DNA of 64,000 nucleotides from Bacteroidota bacterium (GTDB taxonomy: Bacteria > Bacteroidota > Bacteroidia > CAILMK01): the NCBI GenBank assembly GCA_013288555.1, contig JABDBQ010000005.1, forward strand, positions 41,799 through 105,798, given 5' to 3'. The notes under the pieces are model-generated. The model did not search any database. It saw only the letters and a program-made list of their open reading frames with translations, and was not told where the DNA came from. Positions 9,273-18,423 of this stretch are shown piece after piece (the first letter of the stretch is position 1; the number at the start of each line of letters is the position of its first letter). Both the position numbers and the translations under genes were made by a program.

Positions 9273-10433
9273 ATGTCTGAAACTGTAAAGAGACAAATCG
9301 CAATATTAGGTTCCACTGGTTCTATAGGAACCCAGGCATTGGAGGTTATTGACCAGAATCCGGATTTTTTTGAGGTCTCAGTACTTACTGCAAATGATAA
9401 TCATGAATTACTCATAGCCCAGGCTTTAAAATACCAGCCTAATGCTGTAGTAATTTGCAATAAGGACAAATACAATATTGTTAAAGAAGCTCTTAAAAAT
9501 GAGCTGATTAAAGTTTACGCTGGCTCAGAAGCTGTAGAACAGATCGTTCAGACAGATGAAATAGATATTGTGCTAACCGCTATGGTTGGTTTTGCGGGGC
9601 TCAGTTCAACTGTAAAAGCCATTGAAGCAGGGAAAATCATTGCATTGGCTAATAAAGAAACACTCGTGGTAGCTGGTGACCTTATCAGCCGGTTGGCTAT
9701 CGAAAACAATGTTCCGGTAATACCCGTTGATTCTGAACATTCGGCCATTTTTCAATGCCTTGCCGGTGAGAATAGTACAACGATAGATAAGATAATACTT
9801 ACAGCTTCCGGCGGCCCATTCAGGGGATACGGAAAAGAACAACTATCGAAAGTAACCAGGAATGATGCATTAAAACATCCGAACTGGACCATGGGTGCGA
9901 AAGTGACTATTGACTCTGCAAGTCTTATGAATAAAGGCCTTGAAATGATAGAAGCAAAATGGCTTTTTGGTTTGAAGCCATCCCAGATTGAAGTTATTAT
10001 TCATCCTCAATCGGTAATTCATTCTATGGTACAATTTCAGGATGGCTCAGTAAAGGCCCAACTCGGCCCCCCTGATATGAGATTACCAATTCAATATGCC
10101 CTGGCTTATCCGAAGCGGCTTGCAAATGATTTTCCAAAATTGAATTTCAAAAGCCTGTCTGTCCTTGAATTTGAACAACCTGATACGCAAACTTTCCGTA
10201 ATCTTGCACTTGCAATACAGGCATTGGAAGATGGCGGAAATATGCCATGTATATTGAACGCAGCTAACGAAATAGTTGTTAAAGCATTTCTGGAAGAAAG
10301 AATTTCTTTCCTGGATATGCCGGAAATCATTGAAAGAACGTTAGGTAAGATTGACTTTATAAAGGAACCGATGCTTGATGATTATTTTGCAACGGATAAG
10401 GAAACTAGGGAATTTACGAATACATTAATTTAA
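9273..10433 (+). CDS. dxr: 1-deoxy-D-xylulose 5-phosphate reductoisomerase
   Basis: Second enzyme of the MEP isoprenoid pathway, converting DXP to MEP with NADPH. The NADPH-binding GSTGSIG is at residues 13-19. The NKETLVVAG segment, the metal-binding DSEHSAIFQ loop, the SASLMNKGLEMIEA segment and the HPQSVIHSMV loop are all present. Length 386 aa is standard. The rseP gene follows after about 16 bases, a common pairing in Bacteroidota. Confidence 0.97.
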   Translation: MSETVKRQIAILGSTGSIGTQALEVIDQNPDFFEVSVLTANDNHELLIAQALKYQPNAVVICNKDKYNIVKEALKNELIKVYAGSEAVEQIVQTDEIDIVLTAMVGFAGLSSTVKAIEAGKIIALANKETLVVAGDLISRLAIENNVPVIPVDSEHSAIFQCLAGENSTTIDKIILTASGGPFRGYGKEQLSKVTRNDALKHPNWTMGAKVTIDSASLMNKGLEMIEAKWLFGLKPSQIEVIIHPQSVIHSMVQFQDGSVKAQLGPPDMRLPIQYALAYPKRLANDFPKLNFKSLSVLEFEQPDTQTFRNLALAIQALEDGGNMPCILNAANEIVVKAFLEERISFLDMPEIIERTLGKIDFIKEPMLDDYFATDKETREFTNTLI

Positions 10434-10449
10434 TTTTAAATAAGATAGA

Positions 10450-11775
10450 ATGGAAGTTTGGGTTAAAGCAGGTGAGTTTTTGCTTGCCATTTCAATACTG
10501 GTAATTGTACACGAATTTGGTCATTATATAGCTTCAAGGCTATTTGGAATAAGAGTTGAAAAGTTTTTTCTCTTTTTTGATGCTGGTGGATATAAGCTGT
10601 TTTCAAAAAAAATAGGAGAAACAACTTACGGCATAGGCTGGCTTCCCCTGGGTGGTTATGTAAAAATAAGCGGTATGATTGATGAGAGCATGGATAAGGA
10701 TTATGCTAAATCAGCACCGCAGGATTATGAATTCCGCTCCAAGCCCGCGTGGCAGAGGCTAATCGTGATGTTAGCTGGTATATTTATGAATGTGATCCTG
10801 GGGATTTTGATTTTTACATTTCATACATTCCATTATGGAGAAGAATATTTGCCGGTAAGCGACCTGAATAATGGAATTATTGCACATAGTCTGGCTAAAG
10901 AAGTAGGATTTAAAACCGGAGATGTTATCCTGAAAATGAATGGTGATAAGCTTAAGAAAGCAAGCGATATTATAAGCCCGAGTTTACTTCTTGATGATAA
11001 TGTCAATTATGAAATTCGGAGAGATGGTCAGGAACAAACCATTCACCTGCCAAAAGATTTTGCACGTAAAATAATTGATAGTCCTGATTCATTTCTTGAG
11101 CTAAGACAGAAATTTGCAGTGGAAACGGTTGATGGATTCCCGACAAATAATGCCAAAGAAGCAGGACTTAAGGCTAGTGATTCCATTGTAGCTGTAAACG
11201 GAATGGCTACGCCATTTTTTGGGGATATCACCCGTGTTTTTAGTCAGAATAAAAATAAAGAGGTTGAGATATCTGTAAAACGGAACGGTCAATCTACCCC
11301 AATAGCAATACATGGCAAAATAGACGCCGAAGGGCATTTTGGATTTGCTGCGAAATTTAATTTTGCATCAGAAACTTATGACTTGCCGAATTCATTCAGA
11401 ATAGGATCTAAAAGAGCCTGGCATGCTGTAGCTGACAATGTAAAAGGTCTATGGAGGATGATAACAGGTGCATTGCCTGCCAAGTCATTGCATAGTTTGA
11501 TAGGTATTGCAAATGCTTTCCCATCTACATGGAACTGGAGTGGTTTCTGGATGTTGACAGGGTTGCTTTCTATGGTTCTTGCTTTTATGAATCTGCTTCC
11601 GATACCTGCACTTGATGGCGGACATGTTATATTCCTTCTTGTAGAAATGGTTCGTCGTAAACCGGCGAGCATAAGGGTTTTGGAAATATCTCAAATAGTC
11701 GGCATGTCTATTTTATTTCTACTTATGGCCTTTGCCTTGTACAACGACGTAAGTCAGTATATATTCAGACGTTAA
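10450..11775 (+). CDS. rseP: RIP-type site-2 zinc metalloprotease (RseP)
   Basis: Intramembrane protease that cleaves membrane proteins, in well-studied bacteria anti-sigma factors. The HEFGH zinc motif is at residues 21-25 in the first membrane helix. Two PDZ domains fill the middle (about residues 130-290). The LDG motif that supplies the third ligand is in NLLPIPALDGGH near residue 390. The final helix is near the C-terminus. 441 aa. Likely in an operon with dxr. An ECF sigma / anti-sigma pair lies 40 kb away at 51 kb, but nothing in the sequence ties it to this protease. Confidence 0.95.
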   Translation: MEVWVKAGEFLLAISILVIVHEFGHYIASRLFGIRVEKFFLFFDAGGYKLFSKKIGETTYGIGWLPLGGYVKISGMIDESMDKDYAKSAPQDYEFRSKPAWQRLIVMLAGIFMNVILGILIFTFHTFHYGEEYLPVSDLNNGIIAHSLAKEVGFKTGDVILKMNGDKLKKASDIISPSLLLDDNVNYEIRRDGQEQTIHLPKDFARKIIDSPDSFLELRQKFAVETVDGFPTNNAKEAGLKASDSIVAVNGMATPFFGDITRVFSQNKNKEVEISVKRNGQSTPIAIHGKIDAEGHFGFAAKFNFASETYDLPNSFRIGSKRAWHAVADNVKGLWRMITGALPAKSLHSLIGIANAFPSTWNWSGFWMLTGLLSMVLAFMNLLPIPALDGGHVIFLLVEMVRRKPASIRVLEISQIVGMSILFLLMAFALYNDVSQYIFRR

Positions 11776-11807
11776 TTCGGTTATTCGATTCGAAGAGAGG
11801 GAAGTGA

Positions 11808-12620
11808 ATGATTAAATTATTTCAGGTATTCGCGGTTTGGATCACAATTTTTTTACCAGCGCACCTTTTTGGGCAGGAAAAAGATACCATTGTGACTTCA
11901 AAAAACCTTGGGAAAGTTATCATTATGGTGGTTCCTTTTTCTCCCCAGATGATAGACGCAAATGGCGATCAGTTTATTTGTGCCAAAAGCGACATTAATG
12001 CCGGGCAGTTCAGCGATATGGTTCGGACCAGTTTTACTTTGGCCTTAATGGAAAACCTTAATGAGTATTATGACGTAGTTGAGCCTAAGGATAATCTGGC
12101 GGATCAAAACAGTGATATATCTGTTCTATACCAGATATTCAGATATAAAACATTGCATAGAAAGCTGAAATCTTATGTAAAAGGTTATCCCAATTTTAGT
12201 CTTTGGCAAAAAATTGGCCCTGCATATCTGAGGTGGGGGAGTGATTGTGTTAATGATCAGAAACAAAAACCTGAGCGAAACAATCATAAGTTTGATAAAG
12301 CTGAGATAATCAAAGGGAAAGATTCAATTTATTCTTCTATCATGAATTTTCATGATGCATCATACACACTTATTATAACTGATTTTGAAATGACAACGAG
12401 GTTTAAAACCTGCCTTGATCTTCAAAGCAATGTCTTTCAAAGAGATTTTTATGTTCATTATTCATTGCTAAATTATGATGGAAAATATTTGAGCGGTGGT
12501 GTAGTGGGGACTACATATCAGTCATCAACAAATGATATTAAAAAGATTATCGATCATAATTTTAGTTTACTGAGTGGATTAATTGTTGCTAATATCCGCA
12601 ACAAAATTCCTTCTCAATAA
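11808..12620 (+). CDS. Secreted protein of unknown function
   Basis: 270 aa with a cleavable signal peptide (hydrophobic residues about 5-20, then FGQEKD). I do not recognise the family. The mature part begins with KNLGKVIIMVVPFSPQM and contains alternating short strands and helices. There are few cysteines and no membrane helix. A phrase KAEIIKGKDSIYSSIMNFHDASY near residue 165 may be a helix followed by a strand. It follows rseP by about 30 bases and is followed by tRNA-Leu. A periplasmic or surface-layer role is a guess. Confidence 0.7.
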   Translation: MIKLFQVFAVWITIFLPAHLFGQEKDTIVTSKNLGKVIIMVVPFSPQMIDANGDQFICAKSDINAGQFSDMVRTSFTLALMENLNEYYDVVEPKDNLADQNSDISVLYQIFRYKTLHRKLKSYVKGYPNFSLWQKIGPAYLRWGSDCVNDQKQKPERNNHKFDKAEIIKGKDSIYSSIMNFHDASYTLIITDFEMTTRFKTCLDLQSNVFQRDFYVHYSLLNYDGKYLSGGVVGTTYQSSTNDIKKIIDHNFSLLSGLIVANIRNKIPSQ

Positions 12621-12632
12621 AAAGAGAATCCC

Positions 12633-12640
12633 TATATTTG
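12633..12640 (+). promoter_or_regulatory. Bacteroidota -7 box for tRNA-Leu
   Basis: TATATTTG, an exact match to the TAnnTTTG -7 element of the Bacteroidota primary sigma factor, about 18 bases before the tRNA 5' end. No TTG is seen at the expected -33 position, so the match rests on the -7 box only. Confidence 0.55.
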
Positions 12641-12657
12641 CCGCTCGTTTTTGTGAA

Positions 12658-12741
12658 GCCCGGATGGCGGAATTGGTAGACGCGCTGGTCTCAAACACCT
12701 GTGGATTCATCTCCGTGTCGGTTCGACTCCGACTCCGGGTA
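12658..12741 (+). tRNA. tRNA-Leu (anticodon CAA)
   Basis: 84-base tRNA with a long variable arm, as expected of a leucine tRNA. The acceptor arms GCCCGGA and TCCGGGT pair with one G-U at the end. The D loop contains the AATTGGTAGACGC type sequence. The anticodon loop CTCAAAC reads CAA (codon UUG), and the T arm is GTTCGAC. The 3' CCA is not encoded. The anticodon stem has a single T-T mismatch by eye at its second pair. No other tRNA is visible in the window. Confidence 0.95.
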
Positions 12742-12775
12742 CAAGTAAGACCTCAGAAATGATGAGTCTACAAAT

Positions 12776-12813
12776 ATAAAAAGCCCGCTGGAAATTTCCA
12801 GCGGGCTTTTTAT
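12776..12813 (+). terminator. Bidirectional intrinsic terminator
   Basis: Perfect palindrome with a GC-rich core (AAGCCCGCTGGAAA and its complement) flanked by A and T runs. It lies between tRNA-Leu on the plus strand and the barrel gene on the minus strand, so it can end transcription from both sides. Confidence 0.9.
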
Positions 12814-12835
12814 ATGAAAAAAATAAATATTTTTC

Positions 12836-13609
12836 TTACTGTGCCCCGAACTTCATAGTAATACCAACTTTGATTCCAACGCTGCTGAATGGAGAATAGA
12901 CTGTACTATAACTGGCGACCTGGTTTGTTGGCGACATATTTGTTACTTTGGTTGAATATGTAATGGTTTTGTCTTTGGGATCACCATCATAAGCCTGCGT
13001 ATTTTCTACCTGAGCGGGTTCCCATTGTAATGACCTGTCGAATATTTCCAGGTTCAATGCAAGGTTATCATTTAAAGGGTATTCAACTCCAAAGGCACCA
13101 TAAACCCCTACTGCTATATTTCCGCTGGCAGTAAGAATATAAGTCCCGGTAGGGGCGAAAGGCCCTGCAGCAGTTTCTGATATTGTAGCAGTGGGAGCTC
13201 CAATTACAATACCAAACCGACCATAAGGGTTTATTCCTGAATTATGAGCAGAAAGTACCAGAAATGGAGTTATTGAAAATAAATCACCTTTCATTTTCTC
13301 AGTAATTTGGTCAGCACCATCGTTTTCTGTAAATTTAGTTTCTGTTCCCGCCACAGCATTAAGGTCAAGACCTGCACCCAGGTGATCTCCAAAAAAATAT
13401 GTCCCTGAAAGAGCTACATTAAAGCCCATTCCCATACTATAAGGGACATCTGTATAGGTTGATCCTGAAACATCTGCACGGGAGCCGGGGCCGGATGTGA
13501 AACCATATCCTAGATCCAGCCTTGCTTCAATTAGTCCGCTTTGTGCAGAACAGATTTTTGTTGTAAAAATTGCAGTAAGAGCAATAAGGAGCATGAATTT
13601 CGTTTTCAT
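12836..13609 (-). CDS. Outer-membrane beta-barrel protein
   Basis: 257 aa with an N-terminal signal peptide ending near CSAQS. The mature protein has an amphipathic-strand pattern and a C-terminal strand ending KVGITMKFGAQ, typical of small Bacteroidota porin or OmpA-like barrels. Strand pairs such as GINPYGRFGIVIGAP and NIAVGVYGAFGVEYPL alternate with polar loops. No catalytic motif is seen. It is a single-gene unit closed by the terminator at 12776. Confidence 0.78.
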   Translation of the reverse strand: MKTKFMLLIALTAIFTTKICSAQSGLIEARLDLGYGFTSGPGSRADVSGSTYTDVPYSMGMGFNVALSGTYFFGDHLGAGLDLNAVAGTETKFTENDGADQITEKMKGDLFSITPFLVLSAHNSGINPYGRFGIVIGAPTATISETAAGPFAPTGTYILTASGNIAVGVYGAFGVEYPLNDNLALNLEIFDRSLQWEPAQVENTQAYDGDPKDKTITYSTKVTNMSPTNQVASYSTVYSPFSSVGIKVGITMKFGAQ

Positions 13610-13861
13610 AAATATAAGTTTTAGATTTTAAAAACACACACAATTATTGATGATTCAATGAATTATTGAATTTAATAACCATTTCAAAAACAAATTGTTT
13701 AGTCTTAATAATTAGAAAACTTATATTTTTTGATTTTGCTAAATTCGGGCATGAGGTAAAGCACTTAATATCGGTTTTAAAGATATGAACTTCATAAATT
13801 GAAAGAAAGCGCTTTTTATGAGTCTAATGACTAATTTCGCACTTCAAAAAAACAGTTCTTA
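13610..13861. other. AT-rich divergent intergenic region
   Basis: 252 bases between the divergent barrel genes, carrying the promoters for both. I see only AT-rich sequence with no convincing TTG plus TAnnTTTG pair and no RNA-like fold. Confidence 0.4.
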
Positions 13862-14506
13862 ATGATGAAAAAAACAGTTTTTCTGGCTATTTTAGCATAT
13901 TTCTTTTTTAAAATCGATGTTAACGCTCAGGAATCGCCACAAATTGGCATTTTTGGAGGCTATACCTTCCCCGGTGGCGTTTTTACAGATTTGCACGATT
14001 TTTCATATAAACCGGTAAATAATGCCGGGATATTTGCGGAGTTTGACAGGCTAGATCATTTATATATGAATACTGGAATTATCTATAGCCAGGAAGAGTC
14101 GGGCCCCATAACTTTATCACCGGAAGTAAAGATACCGAAGGACTTTACTTCAAATATGACTTTTGATTATCTTCAGATATATGGGAAATTAAAATATAGT
14201 TATAGACTTGTAGATCATGTAAATGTATATTATAATGTCGGGCTGTATGGAGGCTACCTACTGTATGGGAGCTATACTGAGAATAACGACAAAATAAATG
14301 CATCTTCAGACATGCATCATGGAAATGGCGGACTGCTTGGAGGCGTTGGCATCACATTAAATATATCTAAATTAAAAGTGAACCTTGGAGCAGATGCCAA
14401 CTATGGTTTCTTTTATACTGTGAAAGATCTTCCGTATCGCGGAACTATTTATGCTGCAGGGGTCAGGACCTCGCTTGGTATTTCGTATCCGATTGACTTA
14501 GAGTAA
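13862..14506 (+). CDS. Small outer-membrane beta-barrel protein
   Basis: 214 aa with a signal peptide (hydrophobic residues 5-17, cleavage near NAQES). The mature chain resembles the outer-membrane beta-barrel (PF13568-like) group: GIFGGYTFPGGVF at the start and RTSLGISYPIDLE at the C-terminal strand. Two adjacent ATG codons (13862 and 13865) could start it. It has no recognisable ligand site. It is oriented away from the other barrel gene. Confidence 0.72.
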   Translation: MMKKTVFLAILAYFFFKIDVNAQESPQIGIFGGYTFPGGVFTDLHDFSYKPVNNAGIFAEFDRLDHLYMNTGIIYSQEESGPITLSPEVKIPKDFTSNMTFDYLQIYGKLKYSYRLVDHVNVYYNVGLYGGYLLYGSYTENNDKINASSDMHHGNGGLLGGVGITLNISKLKVNLGADANYGFFYTVKDLPYRGTIYAAGVRTSLGISYPIDLE

Positions 14507-14559
14507 CTACAAATCTACAACCGATTAAATTTATTAGCTTTGTATAAAATTTTGGGGTT

Positions 14560-15225
14560 ATGAACAGATTTATTGGATTTTGTGCAGTTGTGGGATTGTT
14601 ATGTGCTTCTTTAACTTTAAAAGCGCAAGTCAATCTTTCGAATGGGCTTATTGCCTGGTATCCATTCAGTGGTAATGCAGGGGATTCCAGCGGAAATGGT
14701 CATGATGGAATCGTTACTGATGCGACACTGGTAAACGACCGCTTTGGTAAAACCAATAGTGCCTATTTTTGCGATGGTAATAGTAAAGCGATTACAGTTC
14801 TGGCATTTGGAGATTATAATGCCCAGGGTGTTACAGTTTCTATGTGGATCAAAACAAGTAAAAAAGGTGCAGCTCTCCAATTGGTATCAGGAGCAATAGG
14901 AACTCTATATTTAAACGTTCATAAAATTGGTACTTTCGTAGCTGATTTTGATGGTAACATGAGCAATCTTTCAAGTGCAAATGCCTCTGATTCAGTGGTT
15001 ACCAATGGTGTTTGGGTCAATGTTATAGCAACCAATGATGGCACAACGACACGCCTTTATGTTAACGGCGCTTTGCAAAAATCATATTCGGAATCGTTAT
15101 CAACAGGTGGTAGTGATCTGATTATTGGTAATAAAGGCTATATCGGAAGTATCGATGATATAAGAATTTACAACAGGGCTATAACAGCTTCAGAAGTATC
15201 AGCTATTTATAGCTTGACGTATTGA
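14560..15225 (+). CDS. Secreted LamG / concanavalin A-like lectin domain protein
   Basis: 221 aa. After a signal peptide (residues 1-22, cleavage after KAQ) a single LamG-like jelly-roll fills the rest. It opens with NGLIAWYPFSGNAGDSSGNG, continues through VTVSMWIKTS and VNVIATNDGTTTRLYVNG, and closes with IDDIRIYNRAITASEV. These are the standard features of LamGL domains, which often bind glycans. There is no enzyme domain and no T9SS tail, so the protein may be a free lectin-like module or a small surface adhesin. Confidence 0.82.
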   Translation: MNRFIGFCAVVGLLCASLTLKAQVNLSNGLIAWYPFSGNAGDSSGNGHDGIVTDATLVNDRFGKTNSAYFCDGNSKAITVLAFGDYNAQGVTVSMWIKTSKKGAALQLVSGAIGTLYLNVHKIGTFVADFDGNMSNLSSANASDSVVTNGVWVNVIATNDGTTTRLYVNGALQKSYSESLSTGGSDLIIGNKGYIGSIDDIRIYNRAITASEVSAIYSLTY

Positions 15226-15247
15226 TTGCTCCTTACGCCTTGTTAAG

Positions 15248-16036
15248 TTAAATGATTCTATTTTCTCCAAGCCAATTACTGATAAATTCCGCAATTTCAT
15301 CCCACCCTTTATCCATTATCAGATTATGTCTCCGACCTGTGAAAACTTTATAATCAGTTTTTGAAGGAGCTTTTCGGTATTTACTCCAGTTTGTTTGATT
15401 CAACGAAGCAGGAATTATTTTATCTTTTTCACCGGCGATAAAAAGCAGGGGTTGCTGTTTTTTACTGTAATTAATCTTTGCTATTTTCTTCAAAGAATCG
15501 CGTGGAACTAATTTCCCCTGTGGAACAATATCATTGAAAGCATTAAGTAATTCCTGACCAGAAAGGTGATCAGCAAACGCAAAACAGAACTGGTCCTCTG
15601 TCCATAAACATGGTTTGTATTTGCTCATAAAAGGGTTAAGAACCGGCCAATTTGCTTTTAAAAAAGAAAATTCCAGAGATAAAACACCTTGCGGCGGTGC
15701 ACTGTCGATAACCACTGCACATGATCCCAAACCTTTTTGTAAAAGTAATTGTACAACCAAAGCACCCATACTGTGGCCGATAAGAATGGGAGGCTGTGGT
15801 AATTCAATAATAAACTTCTCAAAACTGGTAATAACATCTTTTAAGTGAACATTTCCTTCTCCTTTATAGTCAGGATGCCTTTTTAATAGGTTTTCAGGAG
15901 AATCATTCTTATAAGGCCATGCAGGTGCAAAACATTCGTATCCTTTTCCTTCAAAATACGGCAACCAGTTTTTCCAACATTTGTTGGTTACAAACATACC
16001 ATGAACAAATACAATTTGTGGTCTTATTGCGGTCAT
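15248..16036 (-). CDS. Alpha/beta hydrolase
   Basis: Serine hydrolase of the alpha/beta fold. It has the oxyanion region VFVHGMFVTNKCW, the nucleophile elbow GHSMG, an acidic residue region LLFIAGEKDKIIPAS, and a C-terminal catalytic His in GRRHNLIMD. Substrate unknown. I chose the ATG at 16036, just before the first strand (MTAIRPQIVFVHG). ATG 16108 or TTG 16126 would add 24-30 residues of poor family fit. The gene is divergent from the ABC transporter pair. Confidence 0.85.
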   Translation of the reverse strand: MTAIRPQIVFVHGMFVTNKCWKNWLPYFEGKGYECFAPAWPYKNDSPENLLKRHPDYKGEGNVHLKDVITSFEKFIIELPQPPILIGHSMGALVVQLLLQKGLGSCAVVIDSAPPQGVLSLEFSFLKANWPVLNPFMSKYKPCLWTEDQFCFAFADHLSGQELLNAFNDIVPQGKLVPRDSLKKIAKINYSKKQQPLLFIAGEKDKIIPASLNQTNWSKYRKAPSKTDYKVFTGRRHNLIMDKGWDEIAEFISNWLGENRII

Positions 16037-16185
16037 TTCGGTTGTTTTTATTTTATAACCGAAATTAGGTTGAAATTTTTTGGTGCGAACAAAATAATTT
16101 ATATTCATCTTCGTCTTATATTCCAAAGTCTTACCAGATATTTTTGACCAATTAAATTTTATAAAATATTGATATTTAATATAAT

Positions 16186-17001
16186 ATGACAGGAAATACT
16201 GAAAGCATTATCACAGTAGAAAATCTTGTCAGGAAGTTCAAAGACTTTACTGCTGTAAATAATATCTCTTTCGAGATAAAAAAAGGGGAGATATTTGCTT
16301 TTTTGGGTCCTAACGGAGCTGGTAAAAGCACTACCATTAAGATGTTGACTACTTTATTGTCCCCAACCTCAGGTAAAATTACCCTGGATGGTTTTGATCC
16401 GGTTCAGCAAAAAAATGAAGCCAGAAAGTCTTTTGGGATTGTTTTCCAGGATCCAAGTCTAGACAGCGATCTTACAGCAAAAGAAAACATGACGTTACAT
16501 GCGGTAATGTACCATATCCCCGTAAAAATCAGAAAACAGAGAATTGAAAATCTATTGAGGTTTGTTGAATTATGGGATAGAAAAGATAGTGAAGTAAAAA
16601 CGTTTTCAGGAGGAATGAAGCGCCGCCTCGAAATTGCAAGAGGACTGTTGCACCATCCTAAAATCCTTTTTCTTGATGAGCCTACACTTGGTCTTGATCC
16701 CCAAACCAGGAATCATCTATGGAATTACCTGAAAGAAGTGAATAGATCAGAAGGAATGACTGTTTTTTTTACAACCCATTATATGGAAGAAGCGGAAAGA
16801 ATAGCTGACAGGATCGCAATCATCGATAAAGGAAAAATTATAGCCAGCGGAACGGCTGATGATCTGAAAACTCAAACGGAAACAGAATCACTTGAAGACG
16901 CCTTTCTTTCTTTAACAGGTCATGAAATCAGGGAGGAAGAGGCAAATGGATTAGACAGAATGCGTGCAATGGCTAAAAGATTTGAAGGAGGAAGACGATG
17001 A
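16186..17001 (+). CDS. ABC transporter ATP-binding protein (DrrA/ABC-2 type)
   Basis: Powers an ABC-2 exporter with the next gene. Walker A is GPNGAGKST, the signature is FSGGMKRRLEIARG, Walker B is ILFLDEPTLGLD, and the switch His is in FFTTHYMEEAERIADR. Length 271 aa is usual. The stop overlaps the permease start by 4 bases (ATGA), indicating translational coupling. Such pairs export drugs, lipids or polysaccharides; the cargo is unknown. Confidence 0.93.
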   Translation: MTGNTESIITVENLVRKFKDFTAVNNISFEIKKGEIFAFLGPNGAGKSTTIKMLTTLLSPTSGKITLDGFDPVQQKNEARKSFGIVFQDPSLDSDLTAKENMTLHAVMYHIPVKIRKQRIENLLRFVELWDRKDSEVKTFSGGMKRRLEIARGLLHHPKILFLDEPTLGLDPQTRNHLWNYLKEVNRSEGMTVFFTTHYMEEAERIADRIAIIDKGKIIASGTADDLKTQTETESLEDAFLSLTGHEIREEEANGLDRMRAMAKRFEGGRR

Positions 17002-17744
17002 GTACAATATATATACTTTGGCTTAGGCAGATCAAAAAATATTTCCGCTCGAGATCCAGGATCATAGGTTCCCTTGGTCAGCCAGTGTTATTTCTGGTTG
17101 CCTTTGGCTTTGGGTTCGGTTCCATGTACCAAAAAGCCGGCGGCGGCAATTATATTCAATTCCTGGCACCTGGAATTATACTTATGAGCGTTTTGTTTAC
17201 AGCTATATTTTCTGGAATTGAATTGATATGGGATCGTCAGTTTGGTTTTCTAAAAGAAACAATGGTTGCACCTGTTCCAAGAATCCATATTATGCTAGGA
17301 AGAACACTTGGTGGCGCCACTGTTGCAACTATTCAAGGTGTTATCGTTTTTATTTTGACACTATTTGTCGGATTCAGGCCAGAACATTTATACATGCTTC
17401 CTTTAGCTCTACTTCTATTATTTCTGGTTGGGTTATTATTCACAAGTCTTGGAACCGCAATTGCCTCAATGATGGAAGATATGCAAGGTTTTCAGTTGAT
17501 TATGAACTTTTTGGTAATGCCTATATTCTTCTTGTCGGGCGCCTTATTCCCAATGAAGGGCCTTCCTAAGGCTATGGAATATGTTGTCAAAATGGATCCG
17601 CTTACGTATGGTGTAGATGGTGTGCGTGCAACTTTGATTTCTGTAAGTAATTTTTCGCTGCCTTTTGATTTTCTGATACTTGGAATTATTACGGTAGCGC
17701 TTCTGGCTTTCGGGAGCTACATGTTTGAAAAAATTCAGGCTTGA
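16998..17744 (+). CDS. ABC-2 type permease
   Basis: 248 aa with six predicted membrane helices, e.g. the region around GQPVLFLVAFGFGFG, ILMSVLFTAIFSGIEL, and a C-terminal FLILGIITVALLAFG helix. ABC-2 family marks include GRTLGGATVATIQG and FFLSGALFPMKGLPKAM. It is translationally coupled to the upstream ATPase, and the two together should form a homodimeric exporter. Confidence 0.92.
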   Translation: MSTIYILWLRQIKKYFRSRSRIIGSLGQPVLFLVAFGFGFGSMYQKAGGGNYIQFLAPGIILMSVLFTAIFSGIELIWDRQFGFLKETMVAPVPRIHIMLGRTLGGATVATIQGVIVFILTLFVGFRPEHLYMLPLALLLLFLVGLLFTSLGTAIASMMEDMQGFQLIMNFLVMPIFFLSGALFPMKGLPKAMEYVVKMDPLTYGVDGVRATLISVSNFSLPFDFLILGIITVALLAFGSYMFEKIQA

Positions 17745-17772
17745 TTCTGGTGACCATTAATCTAACTCCCTT

Positions 17773-18372
17773 TTAAGAGTTATTCATATCTTGTTTCGCT
17801 ACGATATTTTTGAGTTCAATAAGACGATTGTTTTTTTCGGGAAGTCTAAGGCTTAATGCCGTTTTGGTGAAATAGTGATGGCTTTCAAAAAAACGAACCT
17901 GGAGCCGATCCCATTCTTTTTCGTCTTTAACAAAACCATAATGAAGGAATTCCCGAAACAAGGTATTCGAAATAGGATAAAAGTCTTTTCTTCCCAGATA
18001 ATCAAGGTCCGCATCACATAATATTTCTTCTAATGGTGTTTTTGGGCTTTGCGGAATTTTTGTGGCCATTATCATCCCGCAAATAATTTCAATATCGACC
18101 GGGCTATACCCATAGTGTCCAAGGCAGCCTCTCGCTATTTCGCACCCTACGTCTTCATGATTTCTGTATTGGACCGTAAAACCGATATCATGAAATAATG
18201 CCGCCGTTTTTAGCAGATGGGTATCGCGAACAGATATCTGTTCTGCTTTTGCAAGCATAATAGCAGCAGTGAGAACATCCTGAGTGTGGTGTATGCCATG
18301 ATACGTCAGATCAGGTAAAAGGTCTGCTGTTAGTTTAGCGAAAACAAATGCCTTCGCTTTCTCATAATCCAT
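17773..18372 (-). CDS. HD-domain phosphohydrolase
   Basis: 199 aa HD-superfamily metal-dependent phosphohydrolase. The HD pair is in AALFHDIGF (about residues 61-62). An upstream His is in YHGIHHTQDV, further ligands may be in NHEDVGCE, and a downstream Asp is in LCDADLDYLG. These fit the family's metal site and resemble proteins that hydrolyse cyclic nucleotides or alarmone-type phosphates. ATG 18372 is preferred over TTG 18378. It is last in a leftward run after a histidine kinase and a receiver-adenylate cyclase (about 50 bases downstream of the latter). A role in degrading the cyclase product is attractive but inferred from position only. Confidence 0.85.
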   Translation of the reverse strand: MDYEKAKAFVFAKLTADLLPDLTYHGIHHTQDVLTAAIMLAKAEQISVRDTHLLKTAALFHDIGFTVQYRNHEDVGCEIARGCLGHYGYSPVDIEIICGMIMATKIPQSPKTPLEEILCDADLDYLGRKDFYPISNTLFREFLHYGFVKDEKEWDRLQVRFFESHHYFTKTALSLRLPEKNNRLIELKNIVAKQDMNNS

Positions 18373-18423
18373 ATGCAAAATTATTTTTTCTTTGTTAAAT
18401 TGCAGAAACAGCTCCGCTACAGG

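Noticed and set aside
12658-12813. Integration site or genomic island at tRNA-Leu
   Set aside because: No integrase gene and no repeat of the tRNA end is visible nearby. The downstream palindrome is a simple terminator.
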